Part shown: positions 1 to 5,659 of the stretch, one piece after another
How positions within the stretch are numbered: the first letter of the stretch is position 1
Layout of the letters: every line of letters starts with the position of its first letter
Source: CAG-791 sp963655255
Lineage (GTDB): Bacteria > Bacillota > Clostridia > Lachnospirales > Lachnospiraceae
Assembly: GCA_963655255.1 (NCBI GenBank)
Contig: CAVKEB010000063.1
Span: forward strand, 1 to 10,467
Direction: 5' to 3'
Length of the DNA stretch: 10,467 nt
The notes under the pieces: model-generated
The model's database searches: none
The model's input: only the letters and a program-made list of their open reading frames with translations
Told to the model about the DNA's origin: nothing
Made by a program: the position numbers and the translations under genes

Positions 1-86
1 CTAAGCAGGAGAAGATGTCATCAGACATCTTCGAGTGCAGCGGTTTTGCCGAATGTGGCAGCCGGTGCGTCAGCACCGATGCTGCC
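1..86 (-). repeat. Modular palindromic repeat, copy A (cut by window edge)
   Basis: Two modules lie side by side. Positions 57-86 (module Y) form a hairpin: outer arms GGCAGC and GCTGCC, inner arms GGTGC and GCACC around a GTCA loop. They match 5630-5659 at 27 of 30 bases. Positions 12-55 (module X) match 4545-4588 at 37 of 44 bases and contain the small palindrome GATGTCATCAGACATC. The element lies downstream of the sucrose phosphorylase gene and runs off the window. I do not recognise it as a named family. The repeat matches are read directly; that it is a REP/MITE-like dispersed element is inference. Confidence 0.7.
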
Positions 87-120
87 GTTTGAAAGTGACA
101 TATCGATGTCACTTTCAAAC
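87..120. repeat. Perfect 15-bp inverted repeat, 4-base loop
   Basis: GTTTGAAAGTGACAT (87-101) and its exact complement ATGTCACTTTCAAAC (106-120) flank ATCG. It lies 111 bases past the stop of the sucrose phosphorylase gene and directly abuts repeat copy A. There is no T-run after the stem on the minus strand, so it is not a standard intrinsic terminator. It could act as a transcript 3'-end stabiliser, a protein-binding palindrome or the outer end of the repeat element. Confidence 0.75.
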
Positions 121-231
121 TTTCCATTTCCCCCATCCGTCTTTGGAACAATTCTTCCATCCGGAAGAGTTTCTGTTGTTCCGGAAAAAGCGATCTTCCG
201 GAGAATCTTTCTCCAGACCGTCAGAATCCCA

Positions 232-1680
232 TCACTTTCCGTCATATACCGATAAGATTTCTTTTCCATTGTGAGTCATGCGGAAAGACTTCTTCCTGAA
301 ATCCGCATGCAGTTCCGCAGCGTCTTCTCCGCAGACACGGCGAACCTTCAGCTCATAGTCCTCACAAGGGAGCAGTTCAAAGCCCCCATCAAACGCAGGC
401 GCCGCATTGCGAAAACGCATCATTTCCAAAAGTTTCTGCACAACCGGCCGTTTTGTTTCCTCCGCGACCTCTTCTACGGAATAATAATGTCGGTTAATGT
501 TTCGTCCTTCCTTGGTTTTCTCCAGAAGCTCCAGATCATTTTTTCCTGCCAGCATCCCCACGTAATAAACCTGCGGAATCCCGGGTGCAAAAAACTGTAC
601 CGCTCTCGCCAGAAGGTAAGCTGCATCATCATCTCCAACCGCAGAGTAATAGGTGCAGTTGACCTGATATACATCCAGATTGTTGTATGCCGCCGTATTA
701 TAAACTTTTTTCACATTGGCTCCGAACTTAAAAATATCCTCCTTGGTCCGGTCAATCTCTGCATCCGGAAGTAGATCCTTCACATCTACAACCCCGATTC
801 CGTCATGCGTATCCAGCGTTGTGAACTGTCTGCGGGGACAGATATTCAGCCAGTTTTTCAGATACTGCGTTTGTCCATAATACAGTGCATTCAGGAGGAG
901 CATCGGAAGTGCAAAGTCATAAACGTAATACCCATGCTTCTCAATTTTGACCGGCATCGTATAATGCTCATGTATTTCCGGAAGAACCATGCATCCAAAC
1001 GGACTTACAATATCCTGCGCCTCCTTCAGCACATCCCAGATTTCCGGCTCAACAAAGAAGCAGGAAGACCCAGCCCTTTTCGTTGTATAACCAACCGCAT
1101 CCATGCGAACAATGGAAATCCCATGCCCGCAAAGTGCTTCCAGATTCTCTTTCACGAACTTTTTTCCGCACCCGCTCTTCAGATTCAGATCAATCTGTTC
1201 TTCTCCAAACGTGCACCAGACCTTCTCTTCCGTTCCGTCCGCGAAATGTGCGTCGACATACGGAGCGCGCGGTTTTCTTTTATAAATTGCATCCACTTCT
1301 TCCTGCGTAGGTTCTCCATTTTTCCAGAAATCCTTGTAACGGATGAACAGATCCTTATACTTCGACTGATCCTTTTTCTCCAGAAAATCCTGATAATACC
1401 TGCTGTGCGCCGAAATGTGGTTGATCATAAAGTCACACATCAGGTAATAGTTCTGCGACAGTCCTTCCACATCAGACCAGTCGCCAAAAGCAGGATCCAC
1501 GATGTCATATTCCATCGGGGCAAACCCCCTGTCTCCCGAAGACGGAAAAAACGGAAGGATATGCACTCCGCCCACGGCTTCGTTACAATATTTTTTTAAA
1601 ACCTGCCCCAGATCCTTCAGATTCTTCCCCATAGAATCCGGATACGTAATCAGCATGATTTTGTTGCTCAATGTCTTCAT
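232..1680 (-). CDS. gtfA: Sucrose phosphorylase (GH13 subfamily 18)
   Basis: This 482-residue cytoplasmic enzyme should split sucrose with phosphate into glucose 1-phosphate and fructose, saving one ATP on entry to glycolysis. The chain closely resembles, from memory, Streptococcus mutans GtfA (about 481 residues), including GGVHILPFFPSSGDRGFAP near residues 37-55 and YYVGMLAGKNDLELL near 372-386. The GH13 catalytic set is in place: nucleophile Asp194 (VRMDAVGY), acid/base Glu235 (LPEIHEHY) and the His292-Asp293 pair (LDTHDGIG). No signal peptide is present. The ATG is preceded by GAGGA about 9 bases away, and the gene starts 44 bases after the GH172 gene, so the two are probably co-transcribed. 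GH13_18 also contains sucrose-6F-phosphate, glucosylglycerol and glucosylglycerate phosphorylases. The GtfA-like sequence favours sucrose, but the acceptor specificity is inferred. Confidence 0.93.
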   Translation of the reverse strand: MKTLSNKIMLITYPDSMGKNLKDLGQVLKKYCNEAVGGVHILPFFPSSGDRGFAPMEYDIVDPAFGDWSDVEGLSQNYYLMCDFMINHISAHSRYYQDFLEKKDQSKYKDLFIRYKDFWKNGEPTQEEVDAIYKRKPRAPYVDAHFADGTEEKVWCTFGEEQIDLNLKSGCGKKFVKENLEALCGHGISIVRMDAVGYTTKRAGSSCFFVEPEIWDVLKEAQDIVSPFGCMVLPEIHEHYTMPVKIEKHGYYVYDFALPMLLLNALYYGQTQYLKNWLNICPRRQFTTLDTHDGIGVVDVKDLLPDAEIDRTKEDIFKFGANVKKVYNTAAYNNLDVYQVNCTYYSAVGDDDAAYLLARAVQFFAPGIPQVYYVGMLAGKNDLELLEKTKEGRNINRHYYSVEEVAEETKRPVVQKLLEMMRFRNAAPAFDGGFELLPCEDYELKVRRVCGEDAAELHADFRKKSFRMTHNGKEILSVYDGK

Positions 1681-1724
1681 CTGTGTCCATCCTCACTTTT
1701 TCCCAGGTTGATCCGTCTGATGCC

Positions 1725-2756
1725 TTACTTCATGCACATCTCGCTATCCTGTGGAAGCGGCTTCAGCCGCGCAGAAGGAAGCGTCTGATACCAGAAAGCC
1801 ACGCTGGAATAGTCATCATATCTCGGCCCGGTCCACCCCATATTGTCCAGTGTCATACGAAAACTCTGCTCAAAATATATCGGATCCGATACATGAAACC
1901 GATACAGTAAAAAACGCTGTTGGCTGTTGTATTGTTCTTTCTGATTCCCGGTTATCGCAAACATCCCGCTGTAGAGGCCACTGTAGGTTTGATACTGCCT
2001 GATATAGATGTCATTTCCAAAGCCATACGAACCACCGAAATAATCCTCTGTTCCTGTATAATGCATGGTCGGATAAAGATCCCCGTCCAGATACATTCGG
2101 GCCTCGCCTTCAACCCAGCAGGTGTTGTTTCCATTTATGCCAACTGCCAGCGTCAGGCCCAGAAACTGTCCTTTTCCCTCGATTCCATCGATAACGGTGT
2201 AGCTCTTTCCCTTGGTCACAGGGTGCTCCTGCCGGTATGTTGCATGAAAATATGCAATATTTTCCGGCAGTTTCGTCCGTTCTCCTGTAATGCAGTAGAA
2301 TAATGTTTCTTCCTGGGAACTCCGGTTTTCTACTGTAATCCTGCTGTGTTTTCGGAAAGGCATCGCAAAATAGCAATTGAATCCCCTTCCCGGCGCTGTC
2401 ATCATGACAGCAGAACTGAACGCCGGGTATTTTCCTTCCCGATCTTCAAAATTCTCATCATATGCACAGCCAAAGAATGCTGACAGAGGTGCTTCCACAG
2501 AAGGATAGTTCTGATCTTCCCAATAAATTCTCAAAATAAAACTATGTCCGACATACCCTGTAAACCACATATGCCGAATAATTCCGGGACCAGCTATATC
2601 CGCCAGAGTTTTCTCTTCTCCCGGCTGAATGGATACACATGGAGACAGTTTGGTACAGTCTCCCCCTTTTCCTCCGCCGCCCCGCATTCCGGACGGATTC
2701 TCTGCCGAATATAAAAAGCTCTCGGCATTTCTGATAAGCGCATATTCCTGTAACAT
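1725..2756 (-). CDS. GH172 (DUF2961) glycoside hydrolase
   Basis: This 343-residue protein belongs to the DUF2961 family, now GH172. Characterised members act on furanosides: the Bifidobacterium alpha-D-fructofuranosidase/difructose dianhydride I synthase and exo-acting D-arabinofuranosidases. Family features are the N-terminal glycine run (GMRGGGGKGG, 23-32), GPGIIRHMWFT (56-66) and YTGTEDYFGGSYGF (233-246). Glu216 (WVEGEAR) and Glu237 (TGTED) are 21 residues apart, the same spacing as the two catalytic glutamates I recall for the Bifidobacterium enzyme (E270/E291). There is no signal peptide, so it should act in the cytoplasm. The start is supported by GCGAGG five bases before the ATG. It leads a two-gene unit with the sucrose phosphorylase, pointing to an imported fructose-containing sugar. 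The exact substrate, fructofuranoside or arabinofuranoside, cannot be told from sequence. Confidence 0.88.
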   Translation of the reverse strand: MLQEYALIRNAESFLYSAENPSGMRGGGGKGGDCTKLSPCVSIQPGEEKTLADIAGPGIIRHMWFTGYVGHSFILRIYWEDQNYPSVEAPLSAFFGCAYDENFEDREGKYPAFSSAVMMTAPGRGFNCYFAMPFRKHSRITVENRSSQEETLFYCITGERTKLPENIAYFHATYRQEHPVTKGKSYTVIDGIEGKGQFLGLTLAVGINGNNTCWVEGEARMYLDGDLYPTMHYTGTEDYFGGSYGFGNDIYIRQYQTYSGLYSGMFAITGNQKEQYNSQQRFLLYRFHVSDPIYFEQSFRMTLDNMGWTGPRYDDYSSVAFWYQTLPSARLKPLPQDSEMCMK

Positions 2757-2895
2757 TTCGGCCTCGCTTGGTGTATTTTGCTTTTTATTTCATATATTCA
2801 TCAATGCTGGTTATTATTTCTTATGTCTCACCATTTCTGTAATTTTTTGTCCCGTTTTTCCTTCACACATTGACAGTACAGGCAGAGTTCAAAAA

Positions 2896-2917
2896 ATAAT
2901 ATGCTCAGCGGTTATCA
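2896..2917 (-). promoter_or_regulatory. Candidate -10 box with LacI-family-like operator
   Basis: Upstream of the GH172 gene, the minus strand carries TGATAACCGCTGAGCA (2917-2902), an imperfect 16-base palindrome centred on CG, the typical centre of LacI-family sites. TATTAT (2901-2896), a good -10 box, follows directly. No convincing -35 hexamer sits at the right distance. The rest of the AT-rich gap 2757-2967 holds only the ribosome binding site at its left end and no recognisable gene or RNA. Confidence 0.25.
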
Positions 2918-2967
2918 TATCGTCTTTGATCCCTTCCTAGGTTACAAAGATTCTTTTCAAAATTTGG

Positions 2968-4320
2968 TTAAATTGACAAGTTGGAAAAATAAGAACTGGT
3001 GGACGTGTATTCATAATTCGCATCCACGGTCACGAAGCCCATTTTCCGGTACATTTCCTTCGGCGTATCATCCTCATCCGCATGAAGGCAGATCAGATTC
3101 TCCCGGTTGGTCATCGCGATATGTTTCAGAAGAGTGGTTGCCACATACCGGTGGCGGCTTTCTTCATTGACCACCAGACCGTCGATGCAGGTAACGCCGT
3201 TTCGTGTGAACGCGTAGCAGGAACCGGCCAGTTTGCCGTCCAGATAAGCTCCGACATAGTCCAGCGTTTCATAATTCCGCTTCGCATTCCGCACGGTGAA
3301 ATCTTCCCCGTAAATTCTGCCGAAATTCCGCAGCTCGTTCTCCACGAGCTCCGTTTCTTCCGGTCTCCGGATCGTCACCTGCGGATTTTCCTTCCATGCG
3401 CTGCAGTCTCCCGTCAGCACCATGGTGAGGGTCACTCCCCTCTCCAGTCCGAAATCCGGCGAGAGGGGCTCCCGGCTCTCCAGCTTGATAAAACGGTCGC
3501 CCCGCTCCCTCTGATACCGCAGCGCTTCCCGGAATTCTTCTTCAGACGGCTGCCCACTGCATTCAAAGAAGTTCTGGTCATATTTGTCCGGAATTTTGTC
3601 ATCCACCCAGCGCACCATATGCTCCGTACACGCCTTTTTTTCACAGAAGCACTCCAGCAGCACGGTTTCATTCTCCCTGGTTTTCCGCCTCCACGCTTCT
3701 ATCCGTTCTTCGCCGGGGGCTTCCGCCGTGCGGTCTTCTGCAAGCCGTTTCACCATCTGAATCTCCGCGATCTCTTCCCCGCTTCGCAGCCGGAAGGCAT
3801 TCGGAATCTTCCCGGTTACCGCAAAGCCCATCTTCTCATACACATGAAGGGCCCGGGGATTGTCCTCGAACACCCCCAGCTCCATCTGCGTATACCCTTT
3901 CTGCGCGGCAAGCTCCAGCGCCCGGTTCATAAGGATTGTTCCGAGCGTCTTTCCGCAGTATTCCTGTATCAGTGCGATTCCGAGGGACGCACGGTGACGG
4001 ACCTTAAAGGTGCTCCCGATGGCATTGACACCGACATTGCCGACGATTCTCGTCTCGTTTCCTTCCGCATCCAGTTCAAGGGCGGACAGCATAAAATTAC
4101 ATCCGGACGCTGCGATGTTTTCCAGGAATTTGCGCTCCTCTTTTTCATCGCATCGGACCTCATCCGCATACCGGATCATATAGTGGGTTTCCTCCGAAAC
4201 CTGCCGGAGATAGGAAAGAAGCTTTGCCGCATCATCCGGCACGGCCGGACGGATTCTCACGTTTCGGTTTCCGATTCTGATCTTCTCTTCTGCTCCCATA
4301 AAATGTTCCCCTTCTTCCAT
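2968..4320 (-). CDS. Tandem GNAT N-acetyltransferase
   Basis: This 450-residue protein has two GNAT acetyl-CoA-dependent acyltransferase domains. The first spans roughly 13-193, with a motif A-like segment IQEYCGKTLGTILM (118-131) and the GNAT end motif NPRALHVYEKMGF (154-166). The second spans roughly 315-445, with VNEESRHRYVATTLL (384-398) and DDTPKEMYRKMGF (417-429). Between them lies a charged, cysteine-containing region (about 205-310) with no motif I recognise. Both motif A loops depart from Q/R-x-x-G-x-G/A: the key glycine is Thr in the first and Tyr in the second. The acceptor is unknown. The listed ATG has AGGAG only three bases upstream. Met8 (4299) has AAGGGG eight bases upstream and is about equally likely. 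The gene appears to be its own transcription unit; no clear terminator follows. Confidence 0.85.
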   Translation of the reverse strand: MEEGEHFMGAEEKIRIGNRNVRIRPAVPDDAAKLLSYLRQVSEETHYMIRYADEVRCDEKEERKFLENIAASGCNFMLSALELDAEGNETRIVGNVGVNAIGSTFKVRHRASLGIALIQEYCGKTLGTILMNRALELAAQKGYTQMELGVFEDNPRALHVYEKMGFAVTGKIPNAFRLRSGEEIAEIQMVKRLAEDRTAEAPGEERIEAWRRKTRENETVLLECFCEKKACTEHMVRWVDDKIPDKYDQNFFECSGQPSEEEFREALRYQRERGDRFIKLESREPLSPDFGLERGVTLTMVLTGDCSAWKENPQVTIRRPEETELVENELRNFGRIYGEDFTVRNAKRNYETLDYVGAYLDGKLAGSCYAFTRNGVTCIDGLVVNEESRHRYVATTLLKHIAMTNRENLICLHADEDDTPKEMYRKMGFVTVDANYEYTSTSSYFSNLSI

Positions 4321-4373
4321 CTGCTCCTACGCGGCCTGGTTCCGTCTGTTTTCCTATGATTTGAGATGCCTGC

Positions 4374-4384
4374 ATCGTTACGAT
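4374..4384. promoter_or_regulatory. Small palindrome at predicted transcription start
   Basis: ATCGT-T-ACGAT is a perfect 5+5 palindrome. It sits 6-17 bases downstream of the candidate -10 box of the acetyltransferase promoter, where a repressor could block initiation. A site this short could occur by chance. Confidence 0.25.
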
Positions 4385-4390
4385 TCGAGT

Positions 4391-4422
4391 ATAATACCAG
4401 GCACCTCTCCCCGGGAAGTCAA
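4391..4422 (-). promoter_or_regulatory. Candidate extended -10 promoter of the acetyltransferase gene
   Basis: On the minus strand TGGTATTAT (4399-4391) is an extended -10 box (TGn plus TATTAT). TTGACT (4422-4417) lies upstream with a 20-base spacer, long for a sigma-A pair but tolerable with an extended -10. Two CCCGGG hexamers (4410-4415 and 4427-4432) flank the -35 and could pair as a stem or bind a regulator. The promoter lies between the ABC operon terminator and the acetyltransferase start, as expected for a separate unit. Confidence 0.5.
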
Positions 4423-4442
4423 ATCGCCCGGGAGCAGACGAC

Positions 4443-4495
4443 AAAAAATCACTTCCGCTCATCCGGGAATTCCCCAATGATACGAAAGTGATTTT
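4443..4495 (-). terminator. Intrinsic terminator of the ABC importer operon
   Basis: On the minus strand AAAATCACTT (4495-4486) pairs with AAGTGATTTT (4454-4445). A CG pair sits inside after one mismatch, then inner arms TCAT/ATGA and a GGGAATTCCC core (4465-4474). The stem runs into a T tract (complement of 4443-4448). The long A/T-rich outer stem followed by T residues fits a minus-strand intrinsic terminator and may work in both directions. Confidence 0.7.
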
Positions 4496-4508
4496 ACATA
4501 GCTATGTT

Positions 4509-4588
4509 TATACCTCTCTGAGGCAAAATCCGCGACACCAGGATAAGATGCCCTCAGACATCTTAGATTATAGCGGTTTTGCCGAATG
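4509..4588 (-). repeat. Modular palindromic repeat, copy B
   Basis: An imperfect long hairpin: GGCAAAATCCGC (4523-4534) faces GCGGTTTTGCC (4573-4583), and TAAGATG (4544-4550) faces CATCTTA (4559-4565). Positions 4545-4588 match copy A at 37 of 44 bases. TATACCTCTCTGAGGCA (4509-4525) matches the tag in copy C (5617-5633) at 16 of 17. It begins only 11 bases past the ATPase stop codon, in the 3' untranslated region before the terminator. A degenerate second tag (TCTGAGAGGGATAC on the minus strand) overlaps the ATPase stop. Confidence 0.7.
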
Positions 4589-4599
4589 CTGTATCCCTC

Positions 4600-5613
4600 T
4601 CAGAGCGGAATGCAGTTCTCCCTGGCGAGTGTCAGGCAGACCTCCTGTCCTTCTGTCCAGACGCGGTCACTTCGGAACAGGGCGTCCACGTCCACCTGCA
4701 CACCGCTGCAGCGGACGGCGTAGCGGATGATGTTCCCATGCGAAAGACTGGCGATTACCGTTCCCTTCGCATGAAAACTCTCTTCCGTTTCCACCTCTGT
4801 CCCGTTTTCTCCCATGCTGACCACTTCCGGCCGGAAGGCCGTCATTTCACCTTCCGCCTCCGCCGCGAAAACATTTTTCATTTCTTCTCTGGACAGCACA
4901 TTGTAATGACCGATGAAGGAGGCCGTAAAGCGCGTTGCCGGATGTGTATACATCTGCGTCGGCGTGCCGGACTGCTCCATCCGCCCCTGATGCATCAGAT
5001 GAACGGTGTCCGACATGACCATAGCCTCGTCCTGATCGTGCGTGACAAAAACGGCTGTAATTCCCAGCTCCCTCTGGATTCTGCGGATCTCCACCTGCAG
5101 ATTGTGGCGAAGCAGGGCATCAATGGCAGACAGGGGCTCATCCAGGAGCAGCACCTTCGGTCTCGTGACAAGTGCCCTGGCAAGCGCCGCCCGCTGCTGC
5201 TGACCGCCCGAAAGCTGCGCCGGATAGTGACCTGCCTGTCCGGTAAGACCCACGGTATCCAGAATCCGGCTGACGTTCTCCCGGATCCGGCCTTCCGGTT
5301 CTTTTTTCAGCTTCAGGCCGAATGCCACATTCTGCTCCACCGTCATGTTCGGGAACAGACTGTAATGCTGGAATACCATGCCGATGTTCCGCTTTCTCGG
5401 TTCCACTCCGGTGATCTCTTTTCCATCCAGAATGATCTGTCCCTCTGTAACTTCTTCCAGCCCTGCCAGACAGCGAAGGAGTGTGCTTTTGCCGCAGCCG
5501 GAGGGTCCGAGCAGCGTCACCAGCTCCCCTTTCTCCACATCCAGTGAGATTCCCTTCAGCACTTCATTTTTCCCGAAACTCTTTTTTACATCGCGGAATT
5601 CAATATAAGCCAT
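4600..5613 (-). CDS. ABC importer ATPase, PotA/FbpC-like
   Basis: This 337-residue cytoplasmic ATPase drives the importer formed by the two upstream permeases. All nucleotide-binding motifs are present: Walker A GPSGCGKST (36-44), Q-loop Gln82, signature LSGGQQQR (134-141), Walker B VLLLDEP (154-160) and switch His192 (FVTHD). The D-loop reads SAIDA rather than the common SALDA. Residues about 240-337 form the C-terminal TOBE-type extension typical of the spermidine/putrescine, iron and phosphonate group, including FRPE at 260-263. The start MAYIEF is chosen because it is the usual N-terminus and has GAGG seven bases upstream. An in-frame upstream ATG at 5661 would add 16 residues encoded by repeat copy C and is unlikely. 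The substrate is unknown. Confidence 0.93.
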   Translation of the reverse strand: MAYIEFRDVKKSFGKNEVLKGISLDVEKGELVTLLGPSGCGKSTLLRCLAGLEEVTEGQIILDGKEITGVEPRKRNIGMVFQHYSLFPNMTVEQNVAFGLKLKKEPEGRIRENVSRILDTVGLTGQAGHYPAQLSGGQQQRAALARALVTRPKVLLLDEPLSAIDALLRHNLQVEIRRIQRELGITAVFVTHDQDEAMVMSDTVHLMHQGRMEQSGTPTQMYTHPATRFTASFIGHYNVLSREEMKNVFAAEAEGEMTAFRPEVVSMGENGTEVETEESFHAKGTVIASLSHGNIIRYAVRCSGVQVDVDALFRSDRVWTEGQEVCLTLARENCIPL

Positions 5614-5616
5614 TTC

Positions 5617-5659
5617 TATACCTCGCTGAGGCAGCCGGTGCGTCAACACCGTTTCTGCC
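5617..5659 (-). repeat. Modular palindromic repeat, copy C, in the permease-ATPase junction
   Basis: Module Y (5630-5659) is a hairpin with GGCAG/CTGCC outer and GGTG/CACC inner arms, matching copy A (57-86) at 27 of 30 bases. It is joined directly to the terminal tag TATACCTCGCTGAGGCA (5617-5633), shared with copy B; module X is missing. The last codons and TGA of permease 2 lie within it, and its tag carries the GAGG used by the ATPase gene. Confidence 0.72.
5621..5624 (-). promoter_or_regulatory. Repeat-derived ribosome binding site of the ATPase gene
   Basis: The minus strand reads GAGGTATAGAAATG: GAGG, seven bases, then ATG (5613). The GAGG is part of the tag shared with repeat copy B. 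It decides for the MAYIEF start over the upstream in-frame ATG at 5661. Confidence 0.7.

Noticed and set aside
2870..2901. Plus-strand promoter TTGACA with an AT-rich -10
   Set aside because: The spacer to any TATAAT-like hexamer is 19-21 bases, and no plus-strand gene follows.
2926..2953. TCTTTG/CAAAGA stem as acetyltransferase terminator
   Set aside because: The stem has only six pairs, the loop is long and no T-run follows; too weak to call.
3082..4359. 425-codon plus-strand open frame
   Set aside because: It is antisense to the clear double-GNAT gene, and its translation shows no domain or sensible composition.
4579..5547. 322-codon plus-strand open frame
   Set aside because: It is antisense to the ATPase gene with all its conserved motifs; a shadow frame.
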